A DNA stretch of 64,000 nt from contig FPAX01000008.1 in the NCBI GenBank assembly GCA_900116485.1, positions 1 to 64,000 on the forward strand, in the 5' to 3' direction. This document shows positions 25,536-33,835 of this stretch, one piece after another (within the stretch, counting starts at the first letter, position 1; every line of letters begins with the position of its first letter). The stretch comes from Selenomonas sp. GACV-9. GTDB lineage: Bacteria; Bacillota; Negativicutes; Selenomonadales; Selenomonadaceae. Under the pieces are notes generated by a model. That model made no database searches. It saw only the letters and a list, made by a program, of their open reading frames with translations, and was not told the DNA's origin. The position numbers were made by a program, and so were the translations under genes.

Positions 25536-25769
25536 ATGTTAATCGATAACGTTCGCGTTATCATCGCCAATGGCCCGTTTTCTGCGGAAGATGCGCAGTA
25601 CTATATTGAACAGATAAAGAAATCCGCTAAGTTCCCCCTTAAAAAGATTATATTTAACCGTTCAGATGCGTATCTCGACATCCGCTATTCGTTCGATTCA
25701 ATCCCCTTTGAACGGATTCGCCGGATTCCATTGACGGCCCCGCACGAGGATCGTGCAGTAAACAACTGA
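25536..25769 (+). CDS. Small conserved-looking protein of unknown function (77 aa)
   Basis: 77 residues, soluble, basic; begins MLIDNVRVIIANGPFSAEDA and contains KKIIFNRSDAYLDIRYSF and PFERIRRIPL. No signal peptide, membrane segment or cysteine. The upstream open frame (to 25506) is inside the leader; GGAGG 9 nt before the ATG at 25536 sets the start. It has its own promoter, a structured leader and a strong terminator, so it is a regulated single-gene unit. Function unknown. Confidence 0.75.
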   Translation: MLIDNVRVIIANGPFSAEDAQYYIEQIKKSAKFPLKKIIFNRSDAYLDIRYSFDSIPFERIRRIPLTAPHEDRAVNN

Positions 25770-25805
25770 TCCCCATTGAGATTCGGCTTTAGCCGTTTTT
25801 CTGAC

Positions 25806-25847
25806 ATGAATAAGCCCCTGAAACGAATGTTTCAGGGGCTTATTCAT
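25806..25847. terminator. Bidirectional terminator between the 77-aa gene and scrB
   Basis: Perfect 19-bp arms around a GAAT loop (AATAAGCCCCTGAAAC and complement at the core); it can serve both convergent genes. Confidence 0.88.
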
Positions 25848-25854
25848 ATGCTTT

Positions 25855-27309
25855 TTACGAATTCAGCTGATATTTGAAGGAATCCAATGCCCAGACCTTG
25901 CCAGTCACAGACGCTAACGACACATCCGTCTGGATTTCAAGCTCTGGCTGTATGTTCTTCTCAGGGAAGACCAGCAGGCTTGCAGCTTCTTCACCATGCT
26001 GGAAGAAAGCTTCCACTGCCGTCTTGTCCACAAACAGCTGCAAGGACAGCGACTGGTCAACGAACAGCTTGAATTTGCGCTGTCCACGGCCACCGCGCTT
26101 CATGTCATCGCGATTGATGACCATGACCTGCTGTACCCGATCATATTGGAAGCTCAACCGCTCAAGGCCATAGTTAAGCATGACCTCAATCTGTTTCGCC
26201 TGTCCCAGCTCGATCTCCAGCAAAATCTCCGAACCATCGAAGAGGGTCTGGCTGAGGCTGCTGACCTCTGACTTATCGATTTCCACCGCCGATTCCTGGA
26301 TGCGCAGATCGCGTAGCTCCCGAGCCGGGCGCGAGTATATATGGCCCTGGCGCAGACGCAGCTCACGCGGCAGGGTCAGACTGTACATCCAGCCCTTTTC
26401 CTTCGACGGATAGTCATCGTCCTTATCGGGCATGCCCATCCAGCCAAGCAGCAGATGGCGGCCCTCATGCTCAAAGACCTGCGGTGCATAGAAGTCAAAC
26501 CCGCGGTCAAGTTCCTGGAACTTCGTATGCTGCATCATATCCATGCTGTCGAGGGACAAGTGCCCTGCAATATAGCCAGCCTGATAGATATTCTGACGAT
26601 CATACTCCCGCGCCTCAAGGCCCTGCGGGCAGAACACCAGCACATCATAGTTGCCAAACTGCAACAGGTTCGGGCATTCCCACATGTAACCAAAATCACC
26701 GAGCCGCGTATGCACCTCGCCAAGATTGTACCAGCTGCCCTCGCGTTCCTCATAGACGAGCACCGTGCCCGTCTCATTTTCCGCCCGCTGAGCGCCAATC
26801 ACCAGATAGCGGCGACCATGACGCGAAAACAGGAACGGATCACGGAAATGCCCCGTGATGCCCTCCGGATGATCAGGAATGATGATCTCATCCTTGCGGA
26901 CGCTGCCATCTTCCTGCAATGTACCCAAGCGCTGCGCGGGAATGCGCACACTGCCTTCCTTGCGGTTGCAGGTATAGAGCACACGAAGATGCCCCTTCTC
27001 CGAAAGGCCGCAGCCTGAATAGCAGCCATCCTTGTCATGGACATCGTCGGGCCAGAGCGAGAGCTCCGGACGCGTATAATGCACGAAGTCCCGCGTCTTC
27101 ACATGGGCCCAGCACTTGTTCTTGTGCTCACAGCCCAGCGGATTCCACTGATAGAAGATATGATAGGCCCCCTCATGATAAGTGAGGCCATTGGGATCGT
27201 TGATCAGGCCAAACGGCATTTCCAGATGGAAACGGTTATGCCAGCGGTGCTCGAGGGGGAATCCCTGTGCCAGCCTGGCGTCGATAGCTTTCTTATCGAA
27301 TTTTTCCAT
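25855..27309 (-). CDS. scrB: Sucrose-6-phosphate hydrolase (GH32)
   Basis: 484 residues, full GH32 length. Catalytic nucleophile Asp in PFGLINDPNG (about 35), the RDP motif in GHFRDPFLFSR (about 165), acid/base Glu in MWECPNLLQF (about 220), and a C-terminal beta-sandwich (about 340-484). It cleaves sucrose-6-phosphate from the PTS into glucose-6-phosphate and fructose. AAGGGGAG lies 7 nt before the ATG at 27309, preferred over the open extension to 27348. It lies 66 bp downstream of the sucrose EII gene in the same operon. No fructokinase or ScrR gene is adjacent. Confidence 0.93.
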   Translation of the reverse strand: MEKFDKKAIDARLAQGFPLEHRWHNRFHLEMPFGLINDPNGLTYHEGAYHIFYQWNPLGCEHKNKCWAHVKTRDFVHYTRPELSLWPDDVHDKDGCYSGCGLSEKGHLRVLYTCNRKEGSVRIPAQRLGTLQEDGSVRKDEIIIPDHPEGITGHFRDPFLFSRHGRRYLVIGAQRAENETGTVLVYEEREGSWYNLGEVHTRLGDFGYMWECPNLLQFGNYDVLVFCPQGLEAREYDRQNIYQAGYIAGHLSLDSMDMMQHTKFQELDRGFDFYAPQVFEHEGRHLLLGWMGMPDKDDDYPSKEKGWMYSLTLPRELRLRQGHIYSRPARELRDLRIQESAVEIDKSEVSSLSQTLFDGSEILLEIELGQAKQIEVMLNYGLERLSFQYDRVQQVMVINRDDMKRGGRGQRKFKLFVDQSLSLQLFVDKTAVEAFFQHGEEAASLLVFPEKNIQPELEIQTDVSLASVTGKVWALDSFKYQLNS

Positions 27310-27375
27310 AATGAATCTCCCCTTTCCGACACGGAAAGCCTTCCCCATACGAGGAAGGCCCCTGTGTTGGCTGTC

Positions 27376-29223
27376 TTATTCCTCCGGCGTGAACAGCGTG
27401 AAAGTCAGGCCGAAAGCAATGCCAAAGCCAATGGCATTTACGATGAGATACTCAAGCAGATGATCGAGATACAGGAGCGTACCCGGCAGAACCGTGATAC
27501 CCATGCCCGTACCAGCCAAGTGCATGAAGCTTGCCACACCGCCAGCAAAAGCGCCGCCGACCAGTGCATAGAGGAACGGCTTCATGAAACGGAGATTGAT
27601 ACCGAAGATAGCCGGCTCCGTGATGCCCAGGAAGGCTGGAACAGCCGAGGAAATGTAGAGAGCGCGTTTCTTCTTGTCCTGGGTCTTCAGGGCAACAGCG
27701 ACAGCTGCACCACCCTGAGCAACGATAGCGCCCGTGATGATGGCATTGAACGGGTCAACACCAGTCGTAGCCAGCAGCTGGACTTCCAGCGCATTGAATA
27801 CATGATGAACACCGAATACAACGATAACCTGCTGCAGGCCGCCAACGATGAAGCCACCAATGCCCATTGGCATCTGCAGGAAAGCCGAGACAGCACCGAA
27901 GATGGTCGTCTCCAGCGAGTGCATGATCGGGCCAACGATGAGGATACCGAGGATCATCGAAACGAACAGCGTGATAAACGGCGTAACGATAAGATCGATA
28001 ATATCGGGAACGAAGGACTTGAGTGCCTTCTGGAGCTTAGCTGCAAAGATACCGAGAACGAGTGCCGGCAGGACCGAGCCCTGATAGCCGACGATACCGA
28101 TCGTCATGCCAAAGATATCCATCGGGATTGGCTTGACATCACCGCCAGCAACAGCCCAGGCATTCGGCAGCTGCGGTCCGACGAGCATCAGGCCGAGAAC
28201 AAGACCGATGACCGGCGTGCCGCCAAAGCGTTTCATGGTCGACCAGCAGACCAGTGCCGGCAGGAAGATGAAGGCCGTATCCGTGAGGATCTGGGACAGC
28301 AGCAGCACGTTCGGGCTAAACTGCACACCCAGGCTCTGAGCCGCACCGCGCAGGCCCATGAACAAACCTGTTGCAACGAGAACCGGGATGATAGGAACGA
28401 AGACATCACCGAAGGTGCGAGAAATCTTCTGGATCGGCGTCATCTGTGCATAAGCCTCTTCCTTATTGCTGACACCGCTGAAGGTCGTACCTTTGACAAA
28501 CTCAGCGAAGACCTTGTCGACAAACCCCGTGCCGAGAATGATCTGATACTGGGCAGCAGCAAAGAACTGGCCTTTGACACCGTCGATGTTTTCGATAGCT
28601 TTCTCGTCAATCTTGGATTTATCGTTGATGATGAGGCGCAGACGCGTTGCACAATGCTCAGCATTACGGACGTTGTCCATGCCGCCTACATACTTCTCGA
28701 TGAGCTTGGCTACGCGAGCCTCTTTCGGCAGGTCTGCATACTCACTGTCATCCACGCTGGCAGCAGCCTCGCTCTTGCCAGCTGCCGACGACGTGATTTC
28801 CTGGTCAGCGAGAGCCACAGTGATCTGGCCGAAGTCAGCCGCATTCGTGACCAGCACCGGCGTCGTCGTATCATAGCCGGCAGCCTTGATGGCAGCCTCG
28901 TCAAACTCAAGCAGCAGCTGCCCCTTCTTGACCGTGTCGCCCTGCGCAACCTTAGCCTCGAAGTGCTCGCCGTTCAGCTTCACCGTATCAAGACCAACAT
29001 GAATCAGGATTTCCGCTCCATCTACTGATTTGATGCCGATTGCATGTTTCGTCTCGAACAGGACGGTAATCTCGCCATCAACCGGCGAATACACCTTGCC
29101 ATCCGGATCCTTTACCGCAGCACCAAGTCCCATGGCGCCGCCAGCAAATGCCGGATCATTAACTTCCTTCAGTTCCACCAGCTGACCTTTCAGCGGGCTG
29201 TCCAGACGGATGTCTTTCATCAT
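27376..29223 (-). CDS. scrA: PTS sucrose-type EIIABC, domain order A-B-C
   Basis: 615 residues. N-terminal Glc-type EIIA with His60 (ETKHAIGI) and phospho-His75 (ILIHVGLD); linker at about 145-168; EIIB with phospho-Cys191 (NAEHCATRLRL); EIIC from about 265 to the end with ten or so membrane segments (FGDVFVPIIPVLVATGLFMG, GITEPAIFGINLRFMKPF). The GH32 neighbour points to sucrose. In the common streptococcal ScrA the order is B-C-A, so the EIIA-first layout is less usual. The cell should not need the free-standing EIIA at 4866 for this transporter. Confidence 0.92.
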   Translation of the reverse strand: MMKDIRLDSPLKGQLVELKEVNDPAFAGGAMGLGAAVKDPDGKVYSPVDGEITVLFETKHAIGIKSVDGAEILIHVGLDTVKLNGEHFEAKVAQGDTVKKGQLLLEFDEAAIKAAGYDTTTPVLVTNAADFGQITVALADQEITSSAAGKSEAAASVDDSEYADLPKEARVAKLIEKYVGGMDNVRNAEHCATRLRLIINDKSKIDEKAIENIDGVKGQFFAAAQYQIILGTGFVDKVFAEFVKGTTFSGVSNKEEAYAQMTPIQKISRTFGDVFVPIIPVLVATGLFMGLRGAAQSLGVQFSPNVLLLSQILTDTAFIFLPALVCWSTMKRFGGTPVIGLVLGLMLVGPQLPNAWAVAGGDVKPIPMDIFGMTIGIVGYQGSVLPALVLGIFAAKLQKALKSFVPDIIDLIVTPFITLFVSMILGILIVGPIMHSLETTIFGAVSAFLQMPMGIGGFIVGGLQQVIVVFGVHHVFNALEVQLLATTGVDPFNAIITGAIVAQGGAAVAVALKTQDKKKRALYISSAVPAFLGITEPAIFGINLRFMKPFLYALVGGAFAGGVASFMHLAGTGMGITVLPGTLLYLDHLLEYLIVNAIGFGIAFGLTFTLFTPEE

Positions 29224-29298
29224 GATACCTCCCCAATTATTCCTAAAAAATATAAAAACATCAATATGGTTTCTTTATGAGACCGATTTCATACTTCT

Positions 29299-29327
29299 AG
29301 TCTAATATGTGGAACTGGTTTTGTCAA
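29299..29327 (-). promoter_or_regulatory. Promoter of the sucrose operon
   Basis: Minus-strand TTGACA (29322-29327), 17-bp spacer, TAGACT (29299-29304). AAACCAGTT inside the spacer and AAACCATATT/AAATCGGTC downstream resemble LacI-family half-operators, so a ScrR-type repressor encoded elsewhere is plausible. Confidence 0.65.
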
Positions 29328-29398
29328 GACAAAATCTCATAAAACAAGCGTAAATCCGTAAAAAAAGCAAAACCAAGCAAAATCCGTCATTTCCACAA

Positions 29399-30009
29399 AA
29401 ATTGCAGTTTGTCTGTTAGTGCGTGCGGGAAGAAAAACCGAAAATACGCAGCTCGGGGTTCACGGGGTAGTACTTTTTCTGTTTCCGCTGAATGGACCGT
29501 ACGCCCAGTTCTACGGACTTAGTTACCTGCTCCCGTTACCAGGTCGCGACGTACATAGCTCTTTCTAGGTTATGCGCTTACGGCCCAGTCCTGCTGCGCA
29601 GGACAGTCGCTCCAGACAGAAAGAAGCACTACCCCGTTCGCCCCTTTGGTAACGGAAGGTTGAATTTGTACGAACCGTTGCTCCCGCAGCAAGCACATCG
29701 ATGTAATTCGTGACCTATCGCCGGAACAGCGCAGGATTATCCCAACATAACGGAGGGCGAGGGTGGGTACACTTTCTTCGTAGACGGAGCGATTGCCCGA
29801 ACGCAGTGAGGGATGGCACGCGACAGGCAATTGCTAGAACGTTCAGATGTATTGGCGCGCCGCCGGCCTGCCCGGCGCATGTACCTAGGTACATACAACC
29901 TGCCAGCGCGGGTCATTTAGCGGAGCGAAGAAAAAGTGCACCCACCCTCACCCAAGCTGAGCTGTAGCAAGCTTATTGTAATCTCGCACTGACAGACAAA
30001 CTGCAATTT
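29399..30009 (-). repeat. Foldback repeat element, copy 1 (611 bp, 25-bp terminal inverted repeats)
   Basis: Non-coding block between the sucrose promoter and the dnaB terminator. It is bounded by AAATTGCAGTTTGTCTGT-type ends: left 29399-29423 and right 29985-30009 are inverted repeats with one mismatch in 25. Positions 29600-30009 form a 410-bp module repeated, inverted and ungapped, at 38551-38960 with about 20 mismatches. The module contains a long imperfect stem (29755-29779 with 29930-29953), the palindrome TGTACCTAGGTACA, and GC-rich hairpins. The remaining 201 bp (29399-29599) are unlike copy 2 and start with GTCCTGC-GCA-GCAGGAC. A short reading frame conserved in both copies (29570-29830) is not accepted as a gene. 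Confidence 0.85.
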
Positions 30010-30011
30010 GC

Positions 30012-30047
30012 AAAAAAACCGCTGCCCCCGAAAAAGGAGAACAGCGG
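30012..30047 (-). terminator. dnaB terminator
   Basis: CCGCTG/CAGCGG stem (extended by T/C-rich against G-rich pairing) followed by seven T on the minus strand; it abuts the end of repeat copy 1. Confidence 0.8.
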
Positions 30048-30060
30048 ATTTTCGTATCTG

Positions 30061-31389
30061 TCACTGTACCAGCAGATCGCGGAATTTCGTGAATTCCTTC
30101 TGGAAGAACAGCGAGATGCTGTCAACCGGACCATTACGATGCTTGGCGACAATGATTTCCGTGATATTCTTGTTTTCTGTATCCTTATCGTAGTAATCCT
30201 CACGATAAAGGAACATGACGATATCGGCATCCTGCTCCAGCGAACCGGACTCACGCAAGTCGGAAAGCATCGGCTTCTTGACCTGCCGGCTCTCGACGGA
30301 ACGCGAAAGCTGTGAAAGAGCAATGACCGGCACATCAAGTTCGCGGGCCAAGGCCTTGAGCGAACGCGAGATTTCCGAGATTTCCTGCTGACGATTGTCG
30401 CTGTTCTTGCTCGGACGCCCCTGCATGAGCTGCAGATAATCGATGATGATGAGATCGAGGCCATGCTCGGCCTTGAGCCGGCGGGCCTTGGAGCGCAGAT
30501 CCATGACCGTGATACCGGCCGTATCGTCGATATAGATAGGGGCGCGGCTCAGCTTATCTGCCGTCTCAACGAGATGGTTCCACTCGCCTTCATCGAGCTG
30601 CCCCGTGCGCAGGCGCGAGGCATCAATGCCACCTTCAGAGCAGAGCATACGCTGCATGAGCTGCTCCTTGCTCATTTCGAGCGAGAAGAACGCGACACTG
30701 TGGCCGTGGAGACCAACGTACGAGGCAATGTTGAGGGTGAAGGCCGTCTTACCCATAGACGGACGGGCTGCGACGAGGATCAAGTCCGACTTCTGCAGGC
30801 CTGCGGTCAGCGTATCGAGATCCTTGAATCCCGAGCTGATGCCTGTAAGGCCGCCCTTGGATTCATAGAGCACGTTGATGCGCTCAAAGGTGCGCATGAC
30901 GATGCTCTTCATGGACTCGAAGGCGCCGCCATTCTGACGGTTGGCGACGGCCAAAATCTTCTTCTCGGCCTCGTCCATGATATTCTCGACGTTATCCGTA
31001 TCCTCATAGGCGGCACCGGCGATCTCGGTTGCCGCATTGATGAGGTTGCGGAGCTCAGCCTTTTCCTTGACGATTTTTGCATGATAGCTCACGTTAGCCG
31101 CAGTCGGCACGGCATTGGCCAGCTGCGTGATGAATGGCAGGCCGCCAATCTTCTCGAGCTTTTCGCTCTTGCGCAGCTGCTCAGTGAGCGTGACGAGGTC
31201 AACGGCCTCGTCATTGCCCGAAAGCTCCAGCATGGCCTCATAGACGATGCGGTGAGCCTCACGGTAGAAGTCATCAGGCAGCAGGATTTCCTGCACGGCG
31301 ATGATGGCTTCTTTCTTTATGAGCATCGCTCCCAGAACGGCCTGCTCGGCCTCGATATTCTGAGGAGGGACGCGATCTGGCAATGCCAT
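30061..31389 (-). CDS. dnaB: Replicative DNA helicase DnaB
   Basis: 442 residues. N-terminal DnaB domain (PPQNIEAEQAVLGAML, about 8-105) and RecA-like ATPase with Walker A ARPSMGKTAF (about 208), Walker B LIIIDYLQLMQG (about 310) and LSQLSRSVESR plus the arginine-finger segment DLRESGSLEQDADIVMFLYR. No intein. Unwinds the fork as a hexamer. Last gene of the yybS-gdpP-rplI-lonC-dnaB series, a layout seen near the origin in many Firmicutes. Confidence 0.97.
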   Translation of the reverse strand: MALPDRVPPQNIEAEQAVLGAMLIKKEAIIAVQEILLPDDFYREAHRIVYEAMLELSGNDEAVDLVTLTEQLRKSEKLEKIGGLPFITQLANAVPTAANVSYHAKIVKEKAELRNLINAATEIAGAAYEDTDNVENIMDEAEKKILAVANRQNGGAFESMKSIVMRTFERINVLYESKGGLTGISSGFKDLDTLTAGLQKSDLILVAARPSMGKTAFTLNIASYVGLHGHSVAFFSLEMSKEQLMQRMLCSEGGIDASRLRTGQLDEGEWNHLVETADKLSRAPIYIDDTAGITVMDLRSKARRLKAEHGLDLIIIDYLQLMQGRPSKNSDNRQQEISEISRSLKALARELDVPVIALSQLSRSVESRQVKKPMLSDLRESGSLEQDADIVMFLYREDYYDKDTENKNITEIIVAKHRNGPVDSISLFFQKEFTKFRDLLVQ

Positions 31390-31413
31390 ATTCCCAGTTC
31401 CTTTCTGTTCTGC

Positions 31414-33387
31414 TTACGCCTCGGCTGGTTCGAACAGGATGTCGAATGCCTCTTCAGCAGTCTCTACCGCATGGATTTCAAGGCCCAGATGTTCCTTCGG
31501 GATATCCTTGTCGTTTTCCTTCGGGATAATCAAGGTCTTGATACCTGCCTGCTTGGCACCATAGGCTTTCTCAAACACGCCGCCCACGGGGCGCACGCGT
31601 CCCTGCAGGGAGATCTCGCCAGTCACGGCGACGTCCTGCCGGATCCTGCGGCCCGTGACAGCACTCGTGAGTACGGCCAGGATTGCCGTACCGGCACTCG
31701 GGCCGTCGATATTGCCGCCGCCAATGACGTTGATATGGATATCATAGTCATGGATATCCTTGCCCGTCAGCTGACGCATGACCGAGGCAGCATTGAACAC
31801 CGAATCCTTGGCCATGGATCCTGCGGTCTCATTGAACCGCACGGTGCCCTTGCCCTTCTCATGAGCCTCGAAGGCTACGGCCTCGATCTCGATGACGGAA
31901 CCGAGGAAACCGGCCACGCCAAGGCCAAAGACATGGCCCTGCACAGCCTTGTCCGAGGCCTTTTTCGTCACGAACTGATACAGGCGGCTGACCTGTGCCA
32001 CTTCGTAGATCTCGGCCTTGGTGATGGCCACATCGGGGCCTTCGCCCTTAGCGATCTTCTCCACCGGCACGCTGTCGGCAGCTCCGCACTTCTCCAGTGC
32101 CAGGCTGTAAGCATCGGCAAGGATGTTGATGGCCTTGCGGCCTTCGATGGTGTACTCGCTGATGAGCTCAGCCACACCATCAGCCATCGTGACATGGAGC
32201 TTGGCAGCTGCATTCTGCACGATCTGCTGGATGTGTTTCGGCGTCAGCGGCTCAAAGTAGATTTCTGCACAGCGCGAACGCAGCGCCGGATTGATATGGC
32301 CGGCATCGCGCGTCGTCGCACCGATCAGCACAAAGTCAGCCGGCGCCCCCTCCTCGAACAGCTTGCGGATATAAGGCGGCACTTTCTCGTCAGTCGGATC
32401 ATAGTAAGCCGACTCAAAGAAGGCCCGCTTGTCCTCCAGCACCTTCAGGAGCTTATTCTGCAGCATCTCATCCATCTCGCCGATCTCGTCGATGAACAGG
32501 ATGCCGCCATGGGCGTCGGTGACCAGTCCTGGTTTCGGCTCAGGAATACCACTGTCGGCCAGATTCCGCTGGGCGCCTTGATAGATGGGGTCATGCACGG
32601 AACCCAGCAGCGGATTCGTCATATCGCGCGGGTCCCAGCGCAGTGTCGTACCATCGGTCTCGACGAACGGTGCCTCTTCCGAGAACGGGGAGGCTGCTTT
32701 CTTCTTGGCCGCCTCCAGCACCAAGCGTGCCGCCGTCGTCTTGCCGACGCCCGGCGGTCCGTAGAGCAGCAGATGCTGCGGATACGGGGAGCTCAGTTTG
32801 GCCATCAAAGACTTCACAGCCCGCTCCTGCCCGACGATTTCCGAGAAATCCTGGGGACGCAGGAGTTCCATGATGGACTGGGTCAGATGTACTTCTTCGA
32901 GCTTTTCGAGTTTCTTGCGCTTTTTCTTGTCCTGCGGCGACTCGGCCCCGGGCTTCTCTTCCTTGATGACCTGACGGCGGATATCGTTGACATAGTCCTG
33001 ATGCTCTTTTTCGAGTTTCTCGTTGACCTTTTTCTCGATATGGTCCTCGACACTGCGGCGCGCCACAAGATCAGCCGTGCGCTCTGACAACAGCTCCATG
33101 ACCTCTGGCAGCTGGGACTCCTTCGGTGCCGGGGCAATGAGCGGATCCTCGTCAAGGATGCGCTGCAGTGCCAGCACACGGTCACAGCGGTTCTCCGAGC
33201 GCATGAGCTGCAGTGCCTTCATCTTCCCCGCCTTCATGACGAGCTTTTCCGTTCCCATGATATCGACGAGTACCGCATAGAGCGCATCGATCTCGCGGTC
33301 GATAGGCTCTTCATGACTAGCAGGAGCAGGCATAGCCTGCTCCTCTTTCTTATGGAATATGCTGAAGATATTTTTGAAGAAATCCAT
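31414..33387 (-). CDS. lonC: Lon-family ATP-dependent protease, LonC type
   Basis: 657 residues. An N-terminal charged region (about 1-165, coiled coil, KKKRKKLEKLEE) is followed by an AAA+ module with Walker A YGPPGVGKTTAARL (about 212), Walker B GGILFIDEIGEM (about 285) and sensor ATTRD, then a Lon protease domain with catalytic Ser in GGNIDGPSAGTA (about 555) and Lys in GGVFEKAYGAKQAG (about 600). It lacks the large Lon N-terminal substrate domain, as in LonC/LonB-like proteins. Start is 4 bp after the rplI stop with no strong ribosome site, so translational coupling is likely. Confidence 0.9.
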   Translation of the reverse strand: MDFFKNIFSIFHKKEEQAMPAPASHEEPIDREIDALYAVLVDIMGTEKLVMKAGKMKALQLMRSENRCDRVLALQRILDEDPLIAPAPKESQLPEVMELLSERTADLVARRSVEDHIEKKVNEKLEKEHQDYVNDIRRQVIKEEKPGAESPQDKKKRKKLEKLEEVHLTQSIMELLRPQDFSEIVGQERAVKSLMAKLSSPYPQHLLLYGPPGVGKTTAARLVLEAAKKKAASPFSEEAPFVETDGTTLRWDPRDMTNPLLGSVHDPIYQGAQRNLADSGIPEPKPGLVTDAHGGILFIDEIGEMDEMLQNKLLKVLEDKRAFFESAYYDPTDEKVPPYIRKLFEEGAPADFVLIGATTRDAGHINPALRSRCAEIYFEPLTPKHIQQIVQNAAAKLHVTMADGVAELISEYTIEGRKAINILADAYSLALEKCGAADSVPVEKIAKGEGPDVAITKAEIYEVAQVSRLYQFVTKKASDKAVQGHVFGLGVAGFLGSVIEIEAVAFEAHEKGKGTVRFNETAGSMAKDSVFNAASVMRQLTGKDIHDYDIHINVIGGGNIDGPSAGTAILAVLTSAVTGRRIRQDVAVTGEISLQGRVRPVGGVFEKAYGAKQAGIKTLIIPKENDKDIPKEHLGLEIHAVETAEEAFDILFEPAEA

Positions 33388-33391
33388 ACTA

Positions 33392-33835
33392 TCAGCCAGC
33401 TACCACATTGATCTTGATCGTGCTCGTGATAGACGGATGCACCTTGATGACGGCTTCATAAACACCAACGCCCGTGACATCGCCCTTGAGGGAAATCTTG
33501 CGCTTGTCGATGTCGATGTTGCTCTTCTTGAGGGCCTCCGAAACATCCTTGCCCGTAACCGAACCGAAGAGCTTGCCGCCCTCGCCGATCTTTACGGGAA
33601 TCGTCACTTCTACCTTCTCAAGCTGTGCCGCCATGAGCTTAGCCTCATCAGTTGCCATGGCATCCTTGCGGGCCTTGGAGCCAGCCTGCGCCTTGGCCAC
33701 GTTCATGTTCTCAGCCGTAGCCAGCACAGCAGCCTTCTTCGGCAACAGGAAGTTGCGGCCATAGCCCTCAGATACCTCGACGATATCGCCCTTCTTGCCC
33801 AGTTTTTTAACGTCCTGCTGAAGTATTACTTTCAT
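33392..33835 (-). CDS. rplI: 50S ribosomal protein L9
   Basis: 147 residues. N-terminal domain MKVILQQDVKKLGKKGDIVE with VSEGYGRNFLLPKKAA, a connecting helix and the C-terminal domain (KLFGSVTGKDVSEAL). The GAGGAG site favours the ATG at 33835 over the one at 33844. Overlaps the end of gdpP by 29 bp. Confidence 0.97.
   Translation of the reverse strand: MKVILQQDVKKLGKKGDIVEVSEGYGRNFLLPKKAAVLATAENMNVAKAQAGSKARKDAMATDEAKLMAAQLEKVEVTIPVKIGEGGKLFGSVTGKDVSEALKKSNIDIDKRKISLKGDVTGVGVYEAVIKVHPSITSTIKINVVAG

Noticed and set aside
27037..29028. 663-codon plus-strand frame over scrB/scrA
   Set aside because: Antisense shadow of the sucrose genes, His/Arg/Asp-rich in the way such shadows are.
29399..30009. 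CRISPR array or rRNA fragment
   Set aside because: There are no short regularly spaced repeats, and no rRNA-like segments are recognisable; the block is one large unit repeated once elsewhere.
29399..30009. Ordinary insertion sequence
   Set aside because: Terminal inverted repeats are present, but there is no transposase frame and no clear target-site duplication (flanks differ).
30463..33087. Long open frame (874 codons) on the plus strand over dnaB and lonC
   Set aside because: It is the exact antisense of two well-supported genes; long antisense frames are expected in GC-rich coding DNA, and the translation has no recognisable domain.
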